From a virus: a stretch of DNA of 39,540 nt. Location of the stretch: the IMG/VR virus record IMGVR_UViG_3300048927_000338, positions 1 through 39,540 of that record; one strand, 5' to 3'. The position numbers and the translations under genes are program-made. The notes below the pieces were generated by a model that saw only the letters and a program-made list of their open reading frames with translations, did not search any database and was not told the DNA's origin. Shown in pieces: positions 31,940-39,540 of the stretch. The first letter of the stretch is position 1. Each line of letters opens with the position of its first letter.

Positions 31940-33247
31940 ATGACTTGGCGAGACACCTACCGCGCTGCGACTTTTCGCGGCGTGGCCTTTTTTGTGGAAA
32001 GTGCGGACAGCAGCCACGGTCGGCGTCAAGCCGTGCACGAAACCGCGCAGCGCGACACTCCGTACACCGAAGACCTGGGTCGAAAGTCCCGCGAGTTTTC
32101 GGTCATCGGTTACCTGCTCGGTAAGGACTACCACCTAAACCAGGACGAACTGATCAAGGCCTGCGAGGTCGCGGGCCCGGGTGCTTTGGTTCACCCGTAT
32201 CGCGGGGAAATGAACGTTGTTTGTCGTGGCCTGAACATCAGCGAGAGCGCGGCTGAAGGCGGAAAGTGCACGATCGCCCTCACCTTTTTGGAGGCAGGGG
32301 AGGCGGCCTACCCGTCGGCGAACGTTGATAGCGTCAATGCGATCAGCGCCAAGGGCAACACCGTCACCGCTGCGGCAGAAAAAAGCTTTGTGTCTGACTT
32401 CCTGACCACAGGATTTCCCGCCTACGTAGCGGAATCTGCTGCGTCCGGGCTGGCAGCCCTGGGTGAGTACATGGCGGCGCCGGGCTTGAGCTTCTCCAGC
32501 GACTTGAAGGCAGCGTCTGACTTTTACCTGCAAGCGCGTGGACTTGCATCCGACGCTTCAAGTTTGGTCCAGAAGCCACTGAATATGGTCAGCCGTATCA
32601 CAGGCTTGATCGGTTCGGTCCGCTCAGCTTTTGGAACAAACGCTTTCAGCATGCTGACCAGTTTGTTTGACCGGTCGCCGACAACCTATACGGGCAGTAC
32701 CGCGACGCCAAGCCGCCAGCAGCAGGCCACCAATGCAATTGCGATGAATGCACTGGTGCGCCAGGTGGCTGTAGCCGAGGCGGCCAAGGCGGCGGTCGTC
32801 ACGCAAACCCCGGTGGTTACAACGACGAGCACCACGCAGTCGACGCAGGGGGCAGCGTCGGCAACGACGGGAGCAACTCAGACGGCGCCCGGTGTTACCC
32901 AAACACTCCCTGTTCCAACCGTTTACGATAGCTACCAGGCAGCAATCAAGGTCCGTGAGGATTTGGTCGACCGTATAGAAGCCGAAAGCGAGGTCACTCC
33001 GAACGATGAGGTGTACGTCGCATTGTCTGATTTGCGAACGAGTGTGGTTCAGGCCGTGCCAAATCCTGAGCAAAACCTTGCCCGGATTGTTCAATACGTA
33101 CCGCGAGAAACGTTGCCTTCCCTGCTGGTGGCTTATCAGATCTACGGCGACGCCGGCCGCGCAGATGACATCGCTACGCGCAATTCAGCGAGACATCCAG
33201 GGTTTTTAACGGGCGGACAACAGCTCGAGGTACTCGCAGATGGATGA
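31940..33247 (+). CDS. DNA circularisation / baseplate protein, Mu gpN-like
   Basis: A protein of 435 residues. TWRDTYRAATFRGVAFFVES, then REFSVIGYLLGKDYHLNQD and the GPGALVHPYRGEMNV block, match the N-terminal domain of the DNA circulation protein family, which is a baseplate-hub-associated protein in Mu. Residues about 250-310 form a Thr/Ala/Gln-rich low-complexity stretch. The stop overlaps the next start by 8 bases. Confidence 0.85.
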   Translation: MTWRDTYRAATFRGVAFFVESADSSHGRRQAVHETAQRDTPYTEDLGRKSREFSVIGYLLGKDYHLNQDELIKACEVAGPGALVHPYRGEMNVVCRGLNISESAAEGGKCTIALTFLEAGEAAYPSANVDSVNAISAKGNTVTAAAEKSFVSDFLTTGFPAYVAESAASGLAALGEYMAAPGLSFSSDLKAASDFYLQARGLASDASSLVQKPLNMVSRITGLIGSVRSAFGTNAFSMLTSLFDRSPTTYTGSTATPSRQQQATNAIAMNALVRQVAVAEAAKAAVVTQTPVVTTTSTTQSTQGAASATTGATQTAPGVTQTLPVPTVYDSYQAAIKVREDLVDRIEAESEVTPNDEVYVALSDLRTSVVQAVPNPEQNLARIVQYVPRETLPSLLVAYQIYGDAGRADDIATRNSARHPGFLTGGQQLEVLADG

Positions 33248-34364
33248 CTTGGAGCTGCTGGTCAACGGTATGAAATACGCCGGCTGGACTTCTCTTGGGG
33301 TCACCCGCGCGATCGATGCGGCAACCACGGCCTTCACGGCAACGTTCACCGAAAAATGGGAGGCGGGAAACAGATCGCTGGCACAAGTAGAACCCTGGCC
33401 GATTCTCCCGGGTGATGCGTGCGAGGTCAGGCTGGCCGGCTTTCCGATGGTGATCGGCTACGTGGATATTTTCAAGCCGTCCTACAGCGCGAACGACCAC
33501 ACGATCAATGTGCAGGGCCGGGATAAGGTTGCCGACCTGGTGGATTGCAGCGCCGTGCACGCCCCGGATGAATGGAAAAACATCGATCTGCTCAAGTTTG
33601 CGCAGATCCTCGCGGCTCCGTTCGGCGTGACGGTGAAGGCGGATATAGCCGTTGGTGAGCCATTCCAGGTCTGCAAGCTTCAACAGGGTGAAACAGCCTT
33701 CAAAGCGATCGAGCGCTACGCCCGGCAGCGCAAGGCGCTGTTAATGCCTGACGGCGCTGGCGGGTTGTTGATTACCCGCGCCGGCGTTCGGCGCACCACA
33801 ACTGCGCTTGTGCAGGGTGAAAACATCCTCAATGCCATCGGTACCATTGATCACAGCCAGCGGTTCAGTAACTACCAGGTGAAGGGTCAGGCAAGTTACA
33901 GCCCCGACAGCACCGGAGAAACCGAGGCTCACATCGAAGGCAGCGTTACCGACAGCGGCATTAGACGTTATCGACCAATGCTGCTGGTCGCCGAGATTGG
34001 CGGCACAACAGCAAGCCTGCAGGATCGCGCCACGTGGGAGGCGAACAGCCGAATTGGCAAGTCCGCTGCTGCCAGCGTTTCAGTCTATGGGTGGCGGCAA
34101 AGCCCGGGCGGAGCACTGTGGGAGCCCGGCATGCTGGTCTATGTCCGTTCGTCCTGGCTACGCATGGACGGGTGGATGCTGATTCGCCAGGTCACTTACG
34201 AGCGCGGCGAAGGCGGGACCACGGCCAAGCTTGAGATCGTCAGCCCGCAGGCCTTCGACCCTGAGCCACCAGACGGTAAGAAAGCGAAAAAAACGAAGGC
34301 CGGCAAAAAAGGCCAGCGCAACATTTGGGCCGAGGCCATTGGCGAAGAGGATCCACCGAAATGA
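33240..34364 (+). CDS. baseplate hub protein, Mu gp44 (gpP)-like
   Basis: A protein of 374 residues, close to Mu gp44 (379). DDLELLVNGMKYAGWTSLGV, then the INVQGRDKVADLVDCSA block and YARQRKALLMPDGAGG, are typical of the gp27-like hub that holds the spike. The C-terminal 35 residues are Lys-rich (KKAKKTKAGKKG). It is coupled to the next gene by ATGA. Confidence 0.9.
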   Translation: MDDLELLVNGMKYAGWTSLGVTRAIDAATTAFTATFTEKWEAGNRSLAQVEPWPILPGDACEVRLAGFPMVIGYVDIFKPSYSANDHTINVQGRDKVADLVDCSAVHAPDEWKNIDLLKFAQILAAPFGVTVKADIAVGEPFQVCKLQQGETAFKAIERYARQRKALLMPDGAGGLLITRAGVRRTTTALVQGENILNAIGTIDHSQRFSNYQVKGQASYSPDSTGETEAHIEGSVTDSGIRRYRPMLLVAEIGGTTASLQDRATWEANSRIGKSAAASVSVYGWRQSPGGALWEPGMLVYVRSSWLRMDGWMLIRQVTYERGEGGTTAKLEIVSPQAFDPEPPDGKKAKKTKAGKKGQRNIWAEAIGEEDPPK

Positions 34365-34876
34365 GGGAAGCGCTCCGCGAGATTGGCAGCCGCGTAATGA
34401 TGATGTTCTCCCGTGGCGTGCTGCGGGGCGTCAATGATTCCGGCCCCAGGCAGCAGGTGCAGGTTGAGCTGCTCAAGGACGAACTGCGCGATGGCCTTGA
34501 GCACATGCAGAACTACGGCTTCACCAGTCACCCACTCGGCGGTGATGTAGCGGTCGCTTTTTTGGGCGGCAACCGGGAGCAGGGGATTGTCCTCGTTGTC
34601 GATGACCGTCGGTACCGCATCCCCTTGCGTGCCGGTGAGGTGGCCATCTACGACGACCTGGGCAACAAGGTCGAGTTGCTGCGCGAGATGGTGAAGGTGA
34701 CGGCGGTTCAGCACCTTGAAGTGGTGGCGCCGACGATCAAGGTGGTGGGCGATCTAGAAGTGATCGGAGACATCACCAGCACCGGCACCGTCACGAACAA
34801 TGGCAAGGACATCGGTAGCACCCATAAACACGGCGGGGTTACTGCCGGCAGTGGAAACTCAGGAGTGCCGATCTGA
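34361..34876 (+). CDS. baseplate spike protein, Mu gp45-like
   Basis: A protein of 171 residues. The N-terminal OB-fold region (SRVMMMFSRGVLRGVNDSG, then AFLGGNREQGIVLVVDD) leads to a beta-helical needle (VEVVAPTIKVVGDLEV, then ITSTGTVTNNGKDIGS). His155-Lys-His157 near the tip is the HxH motif that in related spikes binds an iron ion at the point. The trimer pierces the host outer membrane when the sheath contracts. Confidence 0.9.
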   Translation: MREALREIGSRVMMMFSRGVLRGVNDSGPRQQVQVELLKDELRDGLEHMQNYGFTSHPLGGDVAVAFLGGNREQGIVLVVDDRRYRIPLRAGEVAIYDDLGNKVELLREMVKVTAVQHLEVVAPTIKVVGDLEVIGDITSTGTVTNNGKDIGSTHKHGGVTAGSGNSGVPI

Positions 34877-35343
34877 TGGCCGATGCTGCAATGGTAATGA
34901 CCGAAAACGGCGGGGAACTGGTTTTGGCTGCTCTCGATCTGGCGCGTGATGACGGCTTGGAGACGGCGGTCATCATCAGTCTCTTCACCGATCGCCGAGC
35001 CAGCGCTGAGCAGCTCCCCGTGGAGCTCCCGCAGGATGATCTGCGTGGTTACTGGGGTGACATCAGTAATGCGACGCCGTCGGACCAGACCGGATCGCTG
35101 CTTTGGCTGCTCGCGCGAGAAAAGCAACTTCCGCAGATCCTTGGACGCGCTCAGCAGTATTGCCGGGAGGCACTGGCCTGGATGGTGGAGGACCTGGTCG
35201 CGACCCGCGTTGAGGTGACCGCTGAGTTTGTCGCCCAAGGCTGGATGCTGATTCTCGTAGACATTTTCCGGCCAACCGGGTCACCGGTTCGCTATCGATT
35301 CAACTATGAATGGGCGGCTCAAGCCGCGAAGAGGTCCGCCTGA
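34876..35343 (+). CDS. baseplate wedge protein, Mu gp46-like
   Basis: A protein of 155 residues that follows the gp45-gp46-gp47 order of Mu. DLARDDGLETAVIISLFTDR and the later LRGYWGDISN block are typical of the GP46 family, which corresponds to gp25-like baseplate wedge components. It overlaps both neighbours (TGATG at each end). Confidence 0.85.
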   Translation: MADAAMVMTENGGELVLAALDLARDDGLETAVIISLFTDRRASAEQLPVELPQDDLRGYWGDISNATPSDQTGSLLWLLAREKQLPQILGRAQQYCREALAWMVEDLVATRVEVTAEFVAQGWMLILVDIFRPTGSPVRYRFNYEWAAQAAKRSA

Positions 35344-36401
35344 TGCCATTTGCTCGACCAACTTTGACCGAGCTGATCGAACGCGTCATTGCCGATATCA
35401 GCAGCCGGGTAACGGGCGTCGACGGTGCTGTGCTGCGGCGATCGCTGCTCGGAGTTATCGGCCAGTCTGAGGCCGGCGCGGTCCATTTGCTGTACGGCTT
35501 TCTGGATTGGATCGCCAAGCAGTCGATCATCGACACGGCCGAAAAGGAGTATCTCGAGCGCTGGGCGGCTATCTGGAAGATCACCCGAAAAACCGCCGGT
35601 TTCGCCAGCGGCCAGGTTGCATTCTCCGGGGGCCCCGGTTCGACCATTGTCGATGGCACTATTGTGCAACGGCAGGATGGTGTCCAGTACAAGGTACTCG
35701 GCGATGCGGTGTTCGGTGCCAGTCCGTTGTCTGTACCCGTGCTGGCCTTGGAGGCGGGGGAGGCCGGGAATTTTGGAATAGGGTTACCGATCTTCCTGTT
35801 GTCCCCGATTGCTGGCGTCCAGTCGACAGGAACGACTGCAACCAAGATCGAGGGCGGTGTCGACACGGAGTCGGATCAACGCTTGTTGGCCAGGCTGCTG
35901 GCGCGAATTCAGCAACCTCCGCACGGCGGCGCGGATTTTGATTACCAGATGTGGGCTTTGGAGGTGGCCGGTGTAACCCGGGTCTGGGTGTATCCGCGCC
36001 AGATGGGCGCCGGTACCGTGACAGTCCTGTTCGTCTGTGAAGACCTTCCGGACATCATTCCAACACCGGCCAAAGTCGCCGAGGTCCAGGCGTACATCAA
36101 CGCCCGACGTCCGGTCACTGCCGAAGTGTTTGTGGTCGCACCCATAGCCAATCCGCTCAACATGACTATCAAGCTGCAGCCGAATGCCGCTGCCGTCCGC
36201 GCAGCCGTCACCGCCGAGCTTGCGGATCTGATTGCGCGGGATTCGAAACCCGGCGAGCCGATCCTGATCAGCCGGCTGCGGGAATCGGTATCCCTGGCAG
36301 CGGGCGAAGCGGATAACGCGATCGTCACACCGACAGCCGACGTGCCTCATGCAACCGGGCACATGGCCACGTTGGGAACACTTACCTTTTCCAGCTTCTA
36401 G
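35343..36401 (+). CDS. baseplate protein J-like, Mu gp47-like
   Basis: A protein of 352 residues from ATG 35343. FARPTLTELIERVIADISSR at the start and the FASGQVAFSGGPGSTIVDGT and DTESDQRLLARLLARIQQPP segments fit the baseplate J/gp47 family, the wedge component that forms the ring around the hub. A C-terminal LISRLRESVSLAAGEADN segment is also typical. Confidence 0.92.
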   Translation: MPFARPTLTELIERVIADISSRVTGVDGAVLRRSLLGVIGQSEAGAVHLLYGFLDWIAKQSIIDTAEKEYLERWAAIWKITRKTAGFASGQVAFSGGPGSTIVDGTIVQRQDGVQYKVLGDAVFGASPLSVPVLALEAGEAGNFGIGLPIFLLSPIAGVQSTGTTATKIEGGVDTESDQRLLARLLARIQQPPHGGADFDYQMWALEVAGVTRVWVYPRQMGAGTVTVLFVCEDLPDIIPTPAKVAEVQAYINARRPVTAEVFVVAPIANPLNMTIKLQPNAAAVRAAVTAELADLIARDSKPGEPILISRLRESVSLAAGEADNAIVTPTADVPHATGHMATLGTLTFSSF

Positions 36402-36409
36402 GGGGCTCA

Positions 36410-38233
36410 ATGCCTACAGCTGCCGAATACAGAGAGCAGCTGAAACAGCTGCTCCCTCCCGGTCAAGCCTTCCCGCGCGACCCTGGCACCACGCTCCACG
36501 ATCTGCTCGACGGCATGTCGGTAGAGCTTGCTCGAGTCGATGAGCGGGGCTTCACGTTGCCGCTCGAAGCAAATCCCACGACGACCAATGAGTTGTTGGG
36601 TGATTGGGAGCGGGTCGTGGGCTTGCCCGACAGATGCTCCGGAGTGTTGGAGGAAACGATTCAGGGGCGTCGCAATGCACTGTTGGCCAAACTTGCCAGT
36701 ACGGGTGGGCAGTCGATTGTCTACTTCGTGAGCATTGCTGCGGCGCTTGGATACGAAGTCGCCATTACTGAGTTCAGGCCCTTCAGGGCTGGCTTCTCAG
36801 TGGCAGGCGATGCCCTAACCAATGGAGATTGGCAGTTCGCCTGGCAGGTCGAGGGCCCGGAAACCACAGTTCTGGCTTTCCGCGTAGGGCTCTCGGCCGT
36901 GGGTGAGCCTTTACGTTCGTGGGGTACTGGTTCGCTTGAATGCAAGATTAGGCAGCTTGCACCAGCGCACACCATTCCGATTTTTGCTTATGCCAACTCG
37001 TCGCTCGATCTGAACTTTTCGCTCGACACTTACCTGGTAGCGCAACAGAGTGTGCTGCTTGCCAGCATCGTCAACTTCACCCGTGCATCGGCCGGTGGCC
37101 GCGTAAACCCAGCCAAGAGCTTCGAGCAACTAGGAGTGAATGTGCCGAGGCTTACCCATTCCAGCGTAACTGGTGTTCGCCAAGGGTTAGTTGTTGAGGC
37201 GGCTGCTACTAACCTGATTACCTATTCGAGTGACTTCTCTAACGCAATCTGGGGAAAGGTCAACGTCACGGTTATCCCCGCGGCTGGGGTTGCACCCGAC
37301 GGGACCAACTCCGCGTTCAAAGTGGTTTCAAGCAATTCGCTGCTTGAGCACCATGTCCAACAGTCCAAAGTAACCGATCCCAATACAACGTTTTGGATGG
37401 GGGTATACGTAAAGGCAGCAGAGCTTACGAATGTTGCCATTCGAAGTCTGAACTTCGCGGGGCAGTCGATACGAACCGAGCTTCGAGTGAATTTGTTGAG
37501 CGGAGAGTACACAGTCGCGGGTACTGCTGGTGCTGATGTGCGTGTGGAAAATGCAGGTAACGGTTGGTGGAGGTGTTCAATCCTTTCTGTTCGAAACGGT
37601 ACCTCCACAAGCAGTACGCTAAGTATCGTAAATCTGGACGAGACAGGGGCATTCACTAATCAAGGTGATGGGCTATCGGGCCTCCTGATCTGGCACGGTC
37701 AACTCGAGGCGAATGATTATCCGAGTTCACCAATTCCGACCACCTCTTCGACCATAACTCGCGCGATTGATCTGGCCACAGTGGACGTGGCTCAGTCGTG
37801 GTTTGGGCTGCGCGCTGGCACCTTCGTAGTTGATATTGAAACACAGGGGCCATTGACTGCTGCTGCGAATGACCGACGACATTTGCTCTCGTTGATCAAC
37901 GGTAACGATCAGCTATTCGTGTATCTGCAAAGCGGTGGTGTTGCGACCGTTACCCGCACTGTATCAGGGGGGATTATTACCCAGTCTGTATTCGGCAGCG
38001 ACCTAACGACAGGGAAAGTAGCGGTCGCATTCGATGGCGTAAATGTGACAGTAGCCCTGAACGGGGTCGTACGCACAACGCCAAGTGTGCTGGACATCGC
38101 CTCCCTGGGTGCCGGTGTGTTAACCGTGGGCGCATCCAACACGATCCGTCAACTTAACGGAGTAGTGCGCAGTCTTCGCTACTACCCGCGGCGTATCAGT
38201 GACGCCGATCTCATTGCTTTAACACTCCCTTAG
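36410..38233 (+). CDS. gp48-like baseplate protein fused to adhesin-like domain
   Basis: A protein of 607 residues, about three times the length of Mu gp48. Residues 1-195 match the gp48/YmfQ (DUF2313) family (AEYREQLKQLLPPGQAF, then TNELLGDWERVVGLPD). After a short linker, about 400 residues follow the plan of a phage spike/fibre domain (VNFTRASAGGRVN, VVEAAATNLITYSSDFSNAI) and end in a jelly-roll/lectin-like module with LNGVVRSLRYYPRRISDADL. No frameshift separates the parts. The second half is AT-richer. It probably brings receptor or polysaccharide binding directly to the baseplate. Confidence 0.85.
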   Translation: MPTAAEYREQLKQLLPPGQAFPRDPGTTLHDLLDGMSVELARVDERGFTLPLEANPTTTNELLGDWERVVGLPDRCSGVLEETIQGRRNALLAKLASTGGQSIVYFVSIAAALGYEVAITEFRPFRAGFSVAGDALTNGDWQFAWQVEGPETTVLAFRVGLSAVGEPLRSWGTGSLECKIRQLAPAHTIPIFAYANSSLDLNFSLDTYLVAQQSVLLASIVNFTRASAGGRVNPAKSFEQLGVNVPRLTHSSVTGVRQGLVVEAAATNLITYSSDFSNAIWGKVNVTVIPAAGVAPDGTNSAFKVVSSNSLLEHHVQQSKVTDPNTTFWMGVYVKAAELTNVAIRSLNFAGQSIRTELRVNLLSGEYTVAGTAGADVRVENAGNGWWRCSILSVRNGTSTSSTLSIVNLDETGAFTNQGDGLSGLLIWHGQLEANDYPSSPIPTTSSTITRAIDLATVDVAQSWFGLRAGTFVVDIETQGPLTAAANDRRHLLSLINGNDQLFVYLQSGGVATVTRTVSGGIITQSVFGSDLTTGKVAVAFDGVNVTVALNGVVRTTPSVLDIASLGAGVLTVGASNTIRQLNGVVRSLRYYPRRISDADLIALTLP

Positions 38234-38242
38234 GAAAACGAC

Positions 38243-39178
38243 ATGCATAGAATCGATGGTCCTGGTGCAACGGTAGACAAAAAATTCACTGAAGGCGACC
38301 CCGTCGGTGGTGTGCAGGCAACCGTGGTGACCGCCGCTTGGATGAACGACGTCCAGGAAGAGCTTGTCAGCGTCTTGTCTGCAGGCGGGGTGGCACCGGT
38401 CAAGGGCGTTCAGGATCAGCTTTTGAGAGCCATCCGGACAATGTCCACTGGCGCTGTGGGGACCGCAACGAACCTGAAAATGACTGTTCCTACCGCATCG
38501 GCGAGTGCGACCGTCACGGCAGATCAGGTCGTCGTCGGTGCCGGCTTGGGCGGGCAGGCCTATCGGCTTTCGTCTTACAGCAAGACCATCAACCTGGCCA
38601 CGACTGGACCAGGGGGGATGGACGCAGGCACCGCGCTGGCGAATGGGTATATTGCGCTTTATGCGATCTACAACCCCGCCACGGGCGCAAGTAGCATTCT
38701 GGCAACGAATGCTACTTCTGCAATAATGCCAGCCGTCTATAGTGCAGCACCGTATCCGGCCGGCTATACAGCTTCAGCTTTGCTGGCGGTCGTACCAACC
38801 GGAGCAAGTGCATTATTCAAAGTTTGCCGGGTACAGGGACGCAAAGTATTTATACCTCTCGTCGCAGTATATTCGGGCTCTTCGATTATCACCGCCACGC
38901 CTGTGTCAATTGCCGGGGCGGTGCCTCCCAATGCGATTGAAATATTTGGCGAGCTATCGGTTTCGAGCACGGCGTCGGCAGGTTTGAGCTTGTCTTTGAC
39001 CTCTGATTCTTCTTTGATCGGACAACAAAACACGTCTGCAACGGTTGGTTCGGGCAACGCATCAATTGGTAATTTCGCGAACGTTCCGATTGTGACACCA
39101 CAAACTGTTTCAGTGACTACAAACTCTACTGCCGGGACCCCGTTATTTATTGTGTACGTTGGAGGGTATTTGATATGA
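38243..39178 (+). CDS. short tail fibre protein
   Basis: A protein of 311 residues. It begins with the conserved fibre anchor MHRIDGPGATVDKKFTEGDP and VVTAAWMNDVQEELVSVL, which attaches the fibre to the baseplate. The rest is beta-rich, Ala/Ser/Thr-rich and without charged clusters, as in trimeric fibre shafts and tips. It should recognise the host surface together with the adhesin-like protein. The stop overlaps the next ATG. Confidence 0.8.
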   Translation: MHRIDGPGATVDKKFTEGDPVGGVQATVVTAAWMNDVQEELVSVLSAGGVAPVKGVQDQLLRAIRTMSTGAVGTATNLKMTVPTASASATVTADQVVVGAGLGGQAYRLSSYSKTINLATTGPGGMDAGTALANGYIALYAIYNPATGASSILATNATSAIMPAVYSAAPYPAGYTASALLAVVPTGASALFKVCRVQGRKVFIPLVAVYSGSSIITATPVSIAGAVPPNAIEIFGELSVSSTASAGLSLSLTSDSSLIGQQNTSATVGSGNASIGNFANVPIVTPQTVSVTTNSTAGTPLFIVYVGGYLI

Positions 39179-39360
39179 GCCTTTACGCCCGAAAATCTGA
39201 TGGAAAAATTCTTGCGCTATTTGGATGCCAGCAAAACCTTCAATATTGGCCGGATGTTGTATTAATTGCAGATGATGACGAGTCGTTGGTTGAGTATTTG
39301 CAAACTAATAACTTTCAAAGTTCTTTCGGCGTCGGGCCTGAGTTGTGTGAGTCGCCGTAA
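39175..39360 (+). CDS. small protein after the tail fibre, unknown
   Basis: A protein of 61 residues coupled to the fibre gene by ATGA. It starts SLYARKSDGKILALF and is followed by an acidic patch (LIADDDESLVEYLQ). Position after a fibre gene suggests a fibre-assembly chaperone or a fibre subunit, but it is shorter than known Tfa proteins and I do not recognise the family. The AT content is higher than in the tail genes. Confidence 0.55.
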   Translation: MSLYARKSDGKILALFGCQQNLQYWPDVVLIADDDESLVEYLQTNNFQSSFGVGPELCESP

Positions 39361-39396
39361 TTGAATATTTAACGTTGCAGATTTAACTCGCCTAGT

Positions 39397-39422
39397 GCCA
39401 GCCATAGAGCTGGCTTTTTTTT
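39397..39422 (+). terminator. terminator after the tail gene block
   Basis: GCCAGC (39397-39402) and GCTGGC (39409-39414) form a stem with a 6-base loop, followed by a run of T residues. It ends the tail operon ahead of the endolysin gene, about 20 bases before the next start. Confidence 0.88.
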
Positions 39423-39435
39423 ACCGGAGAGTTTT

Positions 39436-39540
39436 ATGACTGACTCAGAAAAAGAACGTGACATCCTCGCACGCACGCTTTGGGGTGAAGCTCGCGGGGA
39501 AGGGCTGGCGGGACAGGTTGCTGTGGCTTGGACGATTCGC
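39436..39540 (+). CDS. cell-wall hydrolase (endolysin), 5' part only
   Basis: ATG 39436 has CGGAGAG upstream and the frame runs to the window edge. The 35 residues seen (ERDILARTLWGEARGE, then AGQVAVAWTIR) match the start of the SleB/hydrolase_2 cell-wall hydrolases, in which TLWGEARGE contains the catalytic Glu. It is the likely endolysin, separated by 20 kb from the holins. Confidence 0.85.
   Translation, partial: MTDSEKERDILARTLWGEARGEGLAGQVAVAWTIR

Noticed and set aside
1-39540. CRISPR array, insertion sequence or transposase
   Set aside because: I found no regularly spaced repeat-spacer pattern and no transposase motif. The only recombinases are the two phage tyrosine recombinases, and the Mu-like tail genes are not accompanied by Mu transposition genes.

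Overview
The window is the left end and most of the body of a temperate phage genome integrated beside a tRNA-Pro(GGG) gene, in a bacterium that is most likely a Pseudomonas of the fluorescens/syringae type. The case for Pseudomonas rests on the GC-rich coding sequence, a DUF1654-like protein (a family I know mainly from pseudomonads), an alginate-lyase-like gene, and a prophage gene style I associate with that genus. Only the last ~110 bases of a host gene (1-113) and the tRNA (203-279) are chromosomal. The right attachment site lies beyond the window, so the prophage is incomplete here.

Layout. (1) 280-1707: tRNA terminator, three helically phased 9-bp repeats, integrase and a small excisionase-like gene. 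(2) 1753-10284, mostly minus strand: a leftward early/accessory operon with a TSPPY-type amino-methyltransferase, a 17-codon micro-ORF, a cupin-like protein, a large cytosine-C5 methyltransferase, several small phage proteins, a PL7 alginate-lyase-like enzyme and a LuxR-type HTH regulator. Two AT-richer plus-strand genes (3909-4604 and 6490-7341) are inserted on either side of the C5 methyltransferase. (3) 10285-12310: control region with DUF1654 protein, CI-type S24 repressor and a Cro-like protein. Two matching TGAACCA-type palindromes sit in this region, one over the cI start and one inside the leftward promoter. (4) 12495-17773: rightward early operon with a KilAC/Rha antirepressor, O-like and P-like replication proteins, a VRR-NUC nuclease, a second complete tyrosine recombinase, a zinc-ribbon protein and a Q-type antiterminator. 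(5) 17887-19249: a terminator-flanked membrane gene, then two holin-like genes. (6) 19265-26721: packaging and head genes of lambda type (Nu1/DUF1441 small terminase, GpA large terminase, gpW, portal), a fused protease-capsid gene and a DUF2190 protein, with a probable cos region just upstream of the terminase. (7) 26722-39360: connector genes and a Mu-like contractile tail (sheath, tube, frameshifted chaperone, tape measure, gp43-gp48 homologues) ending in a fusion of the gp48 baseplate protein to a large adhesin-like domain and a short fibre. (8) 39436-end: start of a cell-wall hydrolase (endolysin).

How it works together. CI probably holds both the rightward (cro-antirepressor-replication-Q) and the leftward (LuxR, lyase, methyltransferases) operons off during lysogeny. 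On induction the antirepressor and Cro relieve this, O/P start replication, Q opens late transcription, and a cos-type terminase fills a head carrying a contractile tail. The mosaic is lambda-like in control, packaging and portal, and Mu-like in the tail.

Most noteworthy points: a canonical T-TTT-TTA frameshift site joining the tail-assembly chaperone to its extension; a signal-less PL7 lyase inside the early operon; the gp48-adhesin fusion; a second tyrosine recombinase; a three-hairpin candidate small RNA; the shared operator; and the unrecognised accessory genes around the methyltransferases. All family assignments come from motifs and remembered family features, not from searches.
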